DNA from: Eudorina sp. 2006-703-Eu-15
Lineage: Eukaryota; Chlorophyta; Chlorophyceae; Chlamydomonadales; Volvocaceae
Direction: 5' to 3'
Length of the DNA stretch: 64,000 bases
Assembly (NCBI GenBank): GCA_003117195.1
Contig: BDSI01000031.1
Coordinates: 471,501 to 535,500 of the forward strand
Part shown: in pieces, positions 12,301 through 23,421 of the stretch
Numbering within the stretch: position 1 is the stretch's first letter
Layout: each line of letters begins with the position of its first letter
Notes under the pieces: model-generated
What the model was told of the DNA's origin: nothing
Database searches by the model: none
Seen by the model: the letters and a program-made list of their open reading frames with translations, nothing else
Translations under genes and position numbers: made by a program

Positions 12301-15300
12301 TCCGGCCGCAGCGATGCCGTCTGGGCCCCCCGCAGCGGCAGCAACGGCAGCCGAAGGGGCGGACCCGTCCGCCCGCGAGCTGCCGTCGACGAGCCTGTCG
12401 TCGGCAGCCGCCCCGCCGGCGCTTCGCAGCCAGGGGACGGATCAGCCCAGGGCCTTCAGCCCCGCGGCCGGAGAGACCGCTAGCCAACCGGGCCCCAGGA
12501 GCGAAAATGGTCGCCAGCCGCTGCAGCAACAACAACAGCAGCAACAGCAACAACAGCAGCAACAGCAGCAGCAGGTGCAGGTGCAGGCTCCCGCGACCCG
12601 TCGCGCCGGGTCCACCGGTTCGTTCAGAGCGATTTTTGGAGTCGGTCTCCGCCGGGTTTCGGAGCACAGCATTCCGAGCAGTGCTCAGGCCACGGCAGCG
12701 GCGGCGCAGGCCGCTCCGAACTCATGCGGCGGTGCAGTGGGCGTCTCCGGGCCGCAGGCTGCCCCGCTGCCGTTGGACCGCGCCACCGGGACCGCCTGTG
12801 AAGCCGCCTGTGTGGTACCGCCTCGAAATCCCACCTGCGAGGGCTTAAAGCCGCCCGTGGCGGTTTCGGAGCAGCAGAAGCCAGCGCCGCAGCCTTTGTC
12901 CTCCCGGCAGCCGCCCGAGCTGGCGCCAGCAGCGCGCGCGCCGATGGCGGCGGAGAGGCCGAGCTCCGTGGCGCCGTTGTCGGGAGTCCGGGGTGCCGAT
13001 CAGGGCCCAGGCCGAGAAGACTGTGTGGCCCCAGCGACTGCAGCGACCACCGCTGCGCCCTCCTCGCGACCAGCCGCAGCTCCCGTGCATGTGCGCCTGC
13101 CCCCCGCCGCTCCTGCGCCCGCGCCGCCGCCTGCCGCGCCGGGCCCCCAGCCGCCCCATTCGTACCTCCCCGCAACAGCGTCAGGCACCGCAGCGGCATC
13201 GGCCGACGGTGCGTCCCGGGGCGTGATGCCGCCGTCGCGCAAGGCCCCGACCGCTCCCGGCGGCGCCACCTTCAACACCCTGGCCCTCATCGAGAGCCTC
13301 TCCGCATCTGCAGCCGCTCGGCGACAGCCGGTGCTGACGGTGCCGCCGCTCTCCTTCGGACTGATGCGCGCGGCCTCGGCCACCGCGGCTGCCTCCACCG
13401 CAGCTTTCCCCGCAGGGCCGGGAGGGGCCCTGTCAACGTCCCTCCCGGCGGCGGCGGCGTTGCGGGCGGTTCCGACCGCTGCCGGGGTCGCGGGCAGCTC
13501 AGGCGCCGCCGCAGGTGATGACACTGCCCACAGGGACGCGTATGAGCGCCTCTCCGCTGTCATCGGGAAGCTGCAGGCGCACGGCGCCTCCATGCAGCAA
13601 GGACGCCCCGACCCGCAGCAGCAGCAGCAGCTCCCCGGGGAGCCGGGGCGCGGGGGCGATGCAGGCGCAGCTGGTGAGGGTGACGGGTACGCGTACGGGT
13701 ACGTGGACGAGGACGGCTGCAGCTACAGCGACGGCGACCCGATTGGCAGCTGCGACGGCCGTGAGGACGACAACGACGGCGGCGATGACGACATGCAGGT
13801 GGACTCGCCGGCGGCGGCGGCAGCAGCAGCAGCAGCGGGCCTCCCCGCCCCCTCACACTCACCTGGGGCTGGCGGCGCCTTCGGGAAGCGGCGCCAGGGC
13901 GGCGGCGGCCGCGGGAAGGGCCAGCAATGTGGCCGGAAGACGCGGGGCCGTCTGCTGGGCTGGGTGAAGTGGGCCAAGCGCGTCCAAACGTTCTTGAGGA
14001 AGCGGCCGGGCCGTACGGCCACCTATGCGGACGTCGTGAGGTGGGTGCCACCCATCAAGCGAATGGCCGTACCGTACAGTACCGTACGGTGCTCGTGCCG
14101 TGTTCGCACCTTGTCGGACTGTTCCTATCTCGTTTGCGGGAGAGTGGTCTTGGAGCACAAGCGGGTTCACAGCGGGTCAGGGCGTGGCTGTGGAGCTGGC
14201 TGGGTCACTGCGGCCAGGGCGGTAGGTGGTTACACACACAGGTGGTTTGGGTCGGGAGGGTCTCTTATCGAAACACACAGGTGGTGTACCTCTATGCGCT
14301 TAGGGGCCACAGGTGGCGGGTGCGTGACCTTAACCGCAGAACAGACGACGCCGCACGTGCCCCACGGTGCCACCGCCAGCTAGGCCGGCGGCGCACGCAT
14401 CATCACCGGTTTACTGCGGCGTGCGGCCGCGGCACCCGCCATCTTGGCGTCCGCACCCACCGTTATCGGGCCCTCAGCGTCTGGCTTCGGGCCGTCGACG
14501 CTGCATGGGGGGCCCGCACCGGCTTACCACAGGCCCTCCGTTGCCGTCCCCTCCGTCCGCCCCCTGGCAGTGCCGGACTGGGCATCCCGGCCGTCGTGGT
14601 GGACCCCGCGGACTACCACGCCGTCACCGGCTATCTGCGAGAGCCCCGGAACCGAAAGTACTTTCGGGTGATGAGGCAGTGCAAGAAGGACTCGGGGCTG
14701 TTCGCGGTGCTCAAGGCCGCGTACGACACCCAGGCCGGCGGTGAGGGGTTCCGCGGGGCGCCCGCCACGGGAGATGCCAGCGCCGCCGCGGCTGGTGACG
14801 CAGATGATGACGGGGGTGAAGGCGGAGGCGGAGGCGGGTGGTATGGAGCTGCGGGTGCCGGCGGCGGTAGTGTTGATGGCCTGGCTGTTGCCGCTACCAC
14901 CGCCGCCGCCGCCGCCGTGACTGGCGGCCTTGACGGCTTGGCGGACGCACTCAGCCGTGCTGCCGCGGCGCTGAGCGGCGGCGGCGGCGGGGCGGCGCCT
15001 TCGGCGACGGCAGCGCCGAGTCGCGAGACTGAATTGTCGTACATGCGGCGGCTGTACGATTACCTGCTGAGCCAGCCTGGCGGCGTCGTCACACGCGAAC
15101 TGATCAAGTGGGTGGGCGGCTCCAGGGGGTCCCGGGTGGTGCGGGTCTAGGAGACCTGCTGCAGGGCCTGCTGCCTCAGTTAGTCGAGGACCTTTATTGA
15201 CGAAAGGGGGTTTATTCCGCGGTGCCGTATGACAAGTTACTGTGCGATATCGAGAGCGGTGTCGAGACCGGTCGCCCGCTCGAGGTCCCCGACAGCTTCT

Positions 15301-15801
15301 CGCGCCAGCCTGCCTACCTGCCTGCCTACCTGCCTGCCTGCCTGCTTGCCTGCCTGCTTGCCTGCCTGCCTGCCTGCTAGCCCTGCCTTTTTGATGCTGT
15401 GCCTTTTGCTGCAGCTGCATGTGCTGTCCCGGCCCGGGCCTTACAAAGGCAGCAGCTGAGGTAGCCCGTAGAGGCGCTAAGCCGCTGAACCCAAATCTCA
15501 AGCGCGTTCCGTGCCCCCCCTCCCGCCACCAGCACTGGGAGCGATCTCTTCCCCCTTTGTTGTGTCAGTCAGCGTACGGTAGTTGATACTATTTACTCCG
15601 CCGATCCTCACCTCACCTCACCTCGCGATATGTGTCGTGGTATGTGTGCCATGGTATGTGTCCTGCAGCACGCCGTTCCGGGTCCCGAAGCACCTCCTGG
15701 CCGCCTCGGGGCTCAGCTTCGGCAAGTGGATCGCGCGGGGCAACCAGCACTGGGACTTCAAGGGCGGCCGGCTGCTGGCCCGGCCCGGCTGCCGGCCGTG
15801 A
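9399..15801 (+). CDS. Large Q-rich protein, member B of a tandem paralog pair
   Basis: The model is join(9399..9666, 9774..9949, 10247..14040, 14571..15107, 15669..15801), about 1635 aa, with phases 1, 0, 2 and 2 all consistent. It is paralogous to the gene at 2907: ILPTRQLLNMLLVRR matches that gene's LLPSQEVLSQLLLTR, and EQLRDALYDTL matches CELRDALYQAL. The phase-0 intron before that segment is shared. The centre is Gln/Ala/Pro-rich, with acidic and poly-Ala stretches near 13680-13840. The C-terminus carries two copies of the module found once in member A. The first reads WAKRVQTFLRKRPG, ADVVR, GLGIPAVVV and KYFRV; the second reads SYMRRLYDYLLSQPGG, TRELI, FRVPKHLLAASG and HWDF. Each is split by a phase-2 intron at the equivalent position. 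The family is unknown; a winged-helix-like fold is a guess from the helix/turn pattern. Confidence 0.75.
11923..12575 (+). repeat. CAG/CAA poly-Gln tracts inside the second paralog
   Basis: Two interrupted CAG/CAA runs, about 11923-11985 and 12523-12575, encode poly-Gln with occasional Glu. They are in-frame coding microsatellites, not separate elements. Confidence 0.85.
15298..15380 (+). repeat. (CCTG)n-type microsatellite in the last intron of the second paralog
   Basis: About 80 bases of cctgcctgcctacctg-type tetranucleotide repeat lie within the intron 15108-15668. Antisense frames through it give meaningless Ala-Gly-Arg-Gln repeats. Confidence 0.85.
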
Positions 15802-17843
15802 TAGGGGCAGCGCCCGCGCCCGCACGCGCGTCTGCCAGGCTGGGCCCTGGCGCGAGCGAGGCACGAACGCCGCCTGGATCACGCGAGAAAAGCAGTCCGG
15901 GACTCGCCGAGCGCTGCACCGGCAGGCAAGTTGTCCAAACACGTGCGGACGCGCGGCTCGATGGATCAGTTCAGGATGTGTGGACCTGGGCCCCCAGGGC
16001 GCCTGGGGGTGTGTCCGGCGGAACGACCAAGGTACCGGCCCTGGACGGGGGTGTTGGATTGTCCAAAGTTGGGGCCGGGCGGGCAAACTCTGGTTGGGCT
16101 GGGCTGCCAGTTGGACTGGGGTGGGTGGGGGGTGGGGGGTGGGACTTGTCGGCAGGGCGCGCGTACGACCCCATGTAGCATCTTGGGCTTCCGGTATGAC
16201 CGCACTGTGTTTTGTGTGGTGTAGGACGGCAGGATGGCACCACCGGGCAGCTGCACTCAATCTGTCGGCGGTCTTTGACTGCGTTGGGCTGCATGCTGGG
16301 GAGAGTGTTGCGGGGACGCCACAGGGGCAGGAGAAGAGCCGAGGGTGCATAATCGGGGACGCAGCAGCAGCAGCAGCAGAGAGGGGCTTGTCAGGAGGAT
16401 GGCTGAGGGGAGGCGCTTGGTGCTTTGGTTTTGTTGGCAGTTGGGGTGTCGGCAGTTGGGTCGACGGGACATCTCGCATTGTGGGCTGAACGTTTTGCTT
16501 TGGAGCAGGGTCGGCTCTGTTGCCACTTGAAGCGTGCGATTGGCAGCAGCAGCAGCAGCCTGTGTCGCTGATCCAGCTGAGCAGCATGTACGGCACTAGG
16601 TACTCGGGAAGATTTACACGTGCCCAAAGCTATGCGCTTCAAGTGTGAGTGTCGAAATGAATCTTTTGGTGCCTTACGGTTGGAGCACTGCCTAAAGCGG
16701 AAGGAAGTGGCGGGTGGGTTGCGCCGTTGGGAGGTGGTCGACGGCACTGAATGCGGGGACTGCTCGTTGGCGTGTGTACGTGCGAGCGAGATGCTGGCCA
16801 TGTGTGAGAGGTTGTGGTGTGTTGCTGACTTGCAGTGCGCAGGACGCGGTGGGCAGCTGCACGCCTGTTGCACTTGCTGTGTGGAGAGGCTGTTGCCTCC
16901 ACGCGACAAGTCGGCTCACACGCTGCGTGCTTCCCTCCCTCGACCGCGGTTCGCTTGAACGCTGATGGGGAGGTTCGTGTGCGTCTCGCACAGTTCGTCG
17001 GTGGTTTGTTGCGGCGCCGCGTATGCAGCTTGGGCTTGCGTTCCGTACTTCCATACCCGTGTTGGGACACGGATGAACGAAGTCCGTGTGAGGCCTGCCC
17101 CGTCGTCGCCTTGGCAGGAAGATCGCGGGTGATCCTGGCCGGCTGATTCGTACTGGCCGTGCGCTTGTGTTTCTTAGCAGGGGGTGGGGTTGGGTGGTGC
17201 TGTTCGCCAGGTGGTGTATGCGTCGTCATCTTGGAAGGAACGCCACGCGCCCCTCCTGTTGTGCGATGGTAAGGGAGTTTTAGCAGAGCAGGGTCTGGCA
17301 GTAAAGGCGGTCGGCTGTGCGCGAGGCATGCATGACGTCGTCATGTTGCCGCTCGTTGCGCTCGTTGCCTTCACAGCAGCTGCTTGCTGTGTAGCACCCT
17401 TGTCTGTCGTGTTCTTTTGCGACAGGTCGAAAACTTGTCCATGTAGATGTAAGGTGTGTTTTGCAAAGTTGTATGTGTTTCTTCGTGTATTCATGGTTTC
17501 TCGAGCGCTGGAAACTACTGCACAACGACCTGGTACCCCCTGTTTGGACAACCTGATCGACCGGTCTTCTATCCAGCACAAGAAGAAAAAGGCCCTAAAT
17601 TGTGACCAAGGACGGCGTAGCAGACTGTCATGACCGCGAGTCCGAGACTATCAGCGAGCGATCTCACAACTGTCTTACAGTTACAATGTTGAACCAACAG
17701 GAATGGTCGCTGAGCATGTGTAACGTTGTTGTAAATATACATACACTTGATAACGAGAACCGCGATACAGGGCAATATCGTGTCACGCTAAGCTGTTCGA
17801 GCATAATATACTTGCGGGACTTTGTAGTAGACTGAAGCTCTGC
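15802..17843. other. Long 3' UTR / intergenic region
   Basis: No gene is supported. Short frames on both strands overlap and lack domain character. TGTAA motifs at 17448 and 17719 could end the transcript of the upstream gene, implying a 3' UTR of 1.6-1.9 kb. A (CAG)n stretch occurs at about 16362-16380. Confidence 0.45.
17448..17452 (+). terminator. Candidate poly(A) signal TGTAA
   Basis: First TGTAA that I located downstream of the stop at 15801. A second is at 17719-17723, followed closely by GTTGTAAAT. Either could serve the second paralog. Confidence 0.3.
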
Positions 17844-20738
17844 ATGCAACTGAGCATGTCAGCGTCTTTGGGCTTTCGTCATAAGCCATTATTACATAGC
17901 AACGGGTTCAAGACGCGCGTTCCTCGACCACTTACCCACGACCGCACAGTCTCTTGCTCGGCGACAGCGCCGGAGGGCCAGACGGCACCGGGGCACGCAG
18001 CTCTGCGTTTCTTTCAGGCACTAGCTGCTTCAGCGGTGTTGCTGGGAAACAGCAGTCCAGCGTTCGCGGTGCTCAACTCGCCGAATGCGCAAATTGCGCG
18101 TAGTGTGGACGCCGCGCTGAGGCGGTCCATCCCCGCGTTCAACCCGGACGTCAAGACGATCCAAAAGAGCCTGGAAGATGTCCAGTACCTTCTTCGCATC
18201 CCGCAGGTGCGCTCGGTGGTGCCGGAATGTACGGCACTGCGCTGGCACATTGCGTGGTTCCCTCGGGTTCCGTTGGGCAACAACACCCTCCCGGTCCACG
18301 GGATATCCTGCTCCCTTGCCGCGTTTTGCTTACAGAGCAACCGATAGGCAAACCCAGATGGTTCTCCACTACTGTATGCCCGGCTAGGGTCTTGGATGGC
18401 TGTTGGGTTGATCATCCGGGCCGATCCACGGACCCTACTGCCGGGGGCCCTCCTCGTGGCCGTAACCCAACTCCTAGGAGACCCTAACCCATGCCTGTCC
18501 AGCACCCTGTCGCGCTCCCAATCCCAACGGCGCCATGCGCTTGCGCCCCTCCCGCCGTCCCCTCCCGCGGTCGCGACCGGCATCCCCTCCCCTCCCCATC
18601 TACCCCCAAGCCCCAACATGTGTTCGGCCCCCCCCACACACACATACCCCTACCTCTCTGGATGCACTTGACACGGGCTCCCCCCTCCGTCCATTCGTCC
18701 GCCCGTCCGTGCGTCCATCCGCCCGTCCGTCTGTCCGCAGCGCAAGCCCTGGGGCAGCATGGCCGCCAACGTGGCCGACTCGCTGACCCTCTCCGAGCGC
18801 CGCGACGTCATGCTCGCCGGCGTGCCGCCCGCCGCCCTGCCCGCCGCCGAGTCCCTGCTGGACACCCTCTCCGCCTCCCTCCGCAAGCTCGAGCTCGCGG
18901 TCAAGACTCAGCAGCCCGACGCAGTCGCGCTGCGCGTCGCGGACTCGCTGCGCGCCGTGGCGGAGCTGGAGCTGCTGCAGGCACCGGGGCTGCCCTTCCT
19001 GATCCCCAAGGAGTACCGCGACCTGCCCCGCCTGGTGGGGCGCGCCGAGGTGGAGCTGGTGGTGGAGAAGCGGGACGGCAGCCTGGGCTTCACGGACCCC
19101 GGCGCGGGTGGCCCCGCCAAGAGCGCGCGGCTGGTGCTGACGTTGGACGGCTACAGCGCGCCGCTGAGCGCCGGAAACTTTCTTAAAAACGTGCTGGACG
19201 GCTTGTACGACAGCAGGTACGGTGCGGTGGAGTGGAGTCGGTGTGTGGGGTGGTGGCGGAGGGTGAGGAGGGGGTGGGGCCTGCAGTGTGCGAATGGCTG
19301 CAGGTCACCGAAGGGTGCGCCTCCCTTCCACCCAGGTGGCTCTCGTGGGCCTCATCATTGGTCGCCTAATATTTCCTTAATGCTCTTTTCTTTTTCTTTG
19401 TCCGCTGCAGGCCCATCTCCGTGAACTACACGTCGGTGTTCGTACAGGGACCGCTCACCCTGGAGCGACCGCCCATCCCCTTGGAGATCCTGCCGGCGGG
19501 TGAGCATGTCCCTGCGCCGTACAGATCTCCCGGGGGTTCGGGCTCCTCCCTCTGCACCGCACGGCATTGTACTGCGCTGCATTGCACGGGTGCACTGCAC
19601 GGCTGCCGGTGGCCTTCCCCTCATCTCATCAGCGGCTTCGAGGCCCATTCACAACGCTGTAGCCCTTACCAAACACATTATCAACACCGCCCAACATCGG
19701 CGTAACGCGCCAGCTCTTACGATCCAACATGCCGACGGATGCTGCTGGGACCTGCCCCCGGCCATCTCGCCCGGCCCCCGCCCCTTCCCCGGCCCTGCCC
19801 CGGCCCTGCCCTCCTCCGCCGCGGACAGGCGAGTTCGAGCCGCTGTACCGCCTTCCCCTGGACGTCCAGAGCGGCGAGCTGCCCGTGCTGCCGTTGTCCA
19901 TCTCGGGCGCAGTCACCTTCGCCCGCATCCCCTCCACGGACGCCTTCCTGTCCGGCTCCGACTGGTTCATCTACAAGTTCGACAAGCAGCAGGCGGGGCT
20001 GGCGGGACTGGCGTTCGACGAGGGGACCTTCGGCGTGTTCGGGTGAGTGTGTCGGTGGGCCGGGCGCGGCCGGAATGGGGGGGAGGGTGCGGCCGGAGTG
20101 GGGAAGGGTGTGTGGGGGCTATCTTATCGGCAGGAGTTGTGCAGTTGCTGCTGGCATGCATCCACATGCTATCACGCAGTTTATTGTCAGCATTGTCATT
20201 ATGGCGTCGTCGGGTCCTGTCTGGCTGTATGGGGAGTTCAGAGAGGGCAGGCAGCTGCAGCCTGGCGATAGCGTGCTGAGGACCCAACCCGTGGAGGGGG
20301 AGGGGACAGGGGAGGGATGTGGTGGTCCTGGAGTGATCCAAGATCGGTAGCATCCGCTTGTAAACACTTTTCATTAGGCCGGGTCACAACAAGGGAGGGG
20401 AGGGAAGCGCGGCAGGGGAAGGAGGGGAGGGAGGGGGGGAGGCCGGCAGAATGGAGGAACGGAGGCTCGTAAAGCGCCGGGACAGCTCCTGAGGGTTTCA
20501 GCCGCCGGGCTCTCTCCTGGTCCATCTACAGCTCCCCTGTGCGTCTCCCGTTGATAGCACCCCTTGACACCTGACCCCACCCCACCCCACCCCACCCCAT
20601 CCCACCGCCGCCCTGGTCTCCGTCCGCAGCTACGTGACGGATGGCATGGATGTAGTTTCGCGGCTGGAGCCGGGTGACGTCATCACCGGCGTCAGGGTGC
20701 TCAGCGGCGCGGACAAGCTGGTGGTGCCGCGGCCGTAG
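17844..20738 (+). CDS. CYN37: Thylakoid-lumen cyclophilin-like protein CYN37 (CYP37/TLP40 family)
   Basis: The model is join(17844..18206, 18741..19216, 19411..19499, 19829..20042, 20630..20738), 416 aa, with every junction in phase. The N-terminus is a bipartite chloroplast/lumen targeting peptide: a basic Ser-rich transit region, then LAASAVLLGNSSPAFA with a lumenal AxA-type cleavage site after about residue 75. The mature part matches plant CYP37: QIARSVDAALRRSIPAFN, a helical bundle region, ELELLQAPGLPFLIPKEYRD, then a cyclophilin-type barrel with DGYSAPLSAGNF, FEPLYRLPLDVQSGELPVLP and the C-terminal GYVTDGMDVVSRLEPGD. As in CYP37/CYP38, canonical PPIase active-site residues are not evident, so a chaperone or assembly role in the thylakoid lumen is more likely than isomerase activity. 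An alternative start is the Met at 17856. The short gap to the previous transcript leaves little room for a promoter. Confidence 0.95.
20574..20600 (+). repeat. (CCCCA)n microsatellite in the last CYN37 intron
   Basis: Five to six copies of ccccac lie just upstream of the exon 5 acceptor, doubling as the pyrimidine-rich tract. This is a simple repeat and does not match the TTTTAGGG telomere unit. Confidence 0.85.
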
Positions 20739-23421
20739 CCGCCCCCGGATCCCCGCCCCGCACCTGTAGGCTGCAGCCGCCGCACAGAAGACCACACTGC
20801 GCGGGCAGCGAACGGAGCAGCCGGGTGGCCGCTGAGGCTGGCAGCTGCTGTTCGGGATCCATTGAGGATGTTAGAGTGGACCCCGCGGGTCATCGGACAC
20901 AGCCGTAGCGCCTCCTCGCGCCTCCACACACTGTTGAGGGTGTCAGCGCGTGGTCGCTCCTTATGCCCTGCCGGCCACCGCGGCCGGCTGTCGATGCCGT
21001 CGTTGGGATGTCCCCATTGGATCGTTTTGTGTGTAGCTCGAACGCTCGAAGGGATTTCCCCGTGGGTGGGGTGGGCCAGGGGCACAGAGGCCGCGATGCT
21101 CGGGCCCGCTGTGGACCCGTGTGTGTGTGTGTGTGGGGGGGGGGGGGGCTTGTGTCTGGCTGGTGCGGGTCAGCGCACCCCCCGGCGCCGCGGGGGTCTA
21201 AGCGCAGGGGCCCTCCAGCGCGCCAGTCGGAGTCGACGGCCGCCGTGCCTGACTCCAGGCAGTGCCGGGGTACTGCCCGGATGGGGGAAGGGTCGGGGCG
21301 GATCCGGACCCCGGGGCCATCGGGGCCCAGTGCGAGAGCGCGAGACACGCGCGCAGAGGTGGGGGCGCGACTGACACGCCCGCCAAGGGGTCCTCTAAAC
21401 TCCCAGGTGTACTCTGGAGTCCATGTGTCCTCTGGAGCAGCTGGACAGCATGGAGCCGTACAGTCAGGCAGTGAGGGGACTCGGTACTGGAAACCTGGTG
21501 GTGGATTGATGACGCGCTGGATGACGCCCGATACTGCGGGGATGGGGTCGGGCGCCTGTGCCCCTGGCCGGACTGGATCGGATGTGTTCGGATTCGCTGA
21601 ATGGATGCCGGTAGCTGAATGGCGGTCTGATGGAGCCTGGGGCCGGGGGTTGTGGGGGCGGCGCGCCGCCTCACGTGCAACGGAGCGCCTACCCCGATGG
21701 CGCACTCCGATGGGTGCTTGAGAGCCACCGGCCGCTGCGGAGGGTGCGGAGGGCCAGCCAGCCCGTGCTGGGTGCGTGCGTGCGACAGGGGACATGGCTC
21801 CACGCGGCCTGCGGCCGGGGATGTGTCACCTGAGACACACGTGCAGGGCATGTGCGTTGATGTACCTTGGGACTTTGCTCAACAGAGGATGAACCAAAGC
21901 AAGCCGGGTCTGTTGATGTGTCGTGTGGTCCACCGGGGTATTCTGGGGGCCCATATCCCCCCGGATCCATCTGGGCATTGGTCGGGGCGGATCGCGGATG
22001 CGCACTCCACCGGAAGGCCGAGCGATGCCTTCCTGCCTGGAACCCTGCCAGCCCGCCAGCTTGTATACCTGTATCGCTGCTAGCCTGACTCCTGGCCAGC
22101 CCCTCAGCCGCCCACCCCACCCCGGCCTTGCCCCCCACATGCTCCTCGGCACGGGACGTGAGATGCCGTCGTGCAGCAAGGAACTGACGACGGAATCGGT
22201 GATTGCCAACCATTGGATCCAGTAATTGTCATCCATTGGATTACGACATAAACGCGTTCGGCGCTGCCACCCAGCGACCTCACGTGGCGGTGGCGGTGGT
22301 GAGGCGCTGTCGCCGTCCGCCGAGCGCACCGCCATCGTCGTTCGTCCTCGTCTTCGTCGTGACCTCGGTTGCCTGCCTGGTGCCTGTCCGCCTGACCCCC
22401 TCCTGTCCACCTTGGCGCAGTGAGCGGCAGCGCACGTCGCGACAGCCCCGAGGGCCCCGACCCCCAGGACCCTCGGACCCCCGTTCATTTAAACCCTGGA
22501 GTCGCCGAAATTCGCTGCACCCCGACCACAGGAATCCACTGAACTCCGAATTCCTCAGTAAGAGTCTCTTACGACATTCAGCATTCTCTCAGCCATCGAA
22601 CTGTATTTAGAATGGCCAGCACGCATTGGCATGTTCAACGGACGCCATCCAGCACGTGATCAAACGTGATCAAGCAGCAGAGACACATCATGCTGGGCCT
22701 ATGCATGGCATTGACACGCAAAAGATGTGCGTCATTATCGGTTGGGGTGTTGCTGCCTGCGCGCGACATTCCCGTCCGTGCATGCTTTGGGGACTGGGAG
22801 CCGCCCTGACCCGCACCTCGTAGCTGTCGGTTATCAAAAGTCGAGCGGGGAATGAAACCCGACGGAACGCGGAACCGCCATGTGCAACAACAGTGTGTAA
22901 TGAGCCGCCGCGGTCACCGCAACGCACTCATCAAGCAAGCGCACATCAACTGCTTTCCGTCGGTCGGTACCCCAATCAATCGCTCGGCAGCTCTGCAGAC
23001 CGACAGGCTTCAATCCGCAATCGGTTGCGCGCCGCGGAGGGAGGGGCCGCGGGTCTCCCGGCGGTTGATTGCCCAGCCCGCTACAGCCCTACACGTAACC
23101 AATTACCTACCTACGTGGCGAGTCATCCTACGTACGTACGCGATCGCAAGATGTCAACGGGACAACGCCGAGGGCGTAGGTACCAGAAAGTCAAGACCCC
23201 TGCCGCAGCCTGAGGTCCCGCGGGGTCAGCGGCACAGACGCGCCTCACGAGACTGTTGCCGCGTTTTCCGTACATATTTTACGGCACCCAGATTCTCTAC
23301 GTACGATGCAGAGACGTCTATCGCAGATACCCCCCGATAAATGTAACCTTCCCCGCCGGAGCTGTCCCATAACGCGCTGCAATTTACGTATGCGGCCGCC
23401 AGCCAAGTAAAAGTCGACTAC
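20739..23421. other. Long 3' UTR / convergent intergenic region
   Basis: No gene is supported. The region lies between the CYN37 stop and the stop of the minus-strand composite gene, so both genes converge here. It holds a (GT)n plus poly-G run at about 21119-21148 and a TGTAA on the + strand at 22896. It also has a palindromic cctacgtacgtacgcgatcg patch near 23130-23150. Confidence 0.45.
22896..22900 (+). terminator. Candidate poly(A) signal TGTAA
   Basis: The nearest TGTAA I find downstream of the CYN37 stop, which would imply a 3' UTR of about 2.1 kb. Another copy occurs at about 23342. Confidence 0.25.

Noticed and set aside
14041..14570. Open frame running on past 14040 in the second paralog
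   Set aside because: The phase-2 GTGGGT donor at 14041 joined to the acceptor before 14571 restores the module seen in both paralogs. The read-through text does not resemble either.
20574..20600. Possible interstitial telomere repeat
   Set aside because: The unit is CCCCA, not the TTTTAGGG/CCCTAAAA type expected for these algae, and it forms part of an intron's pyrimidine tract.
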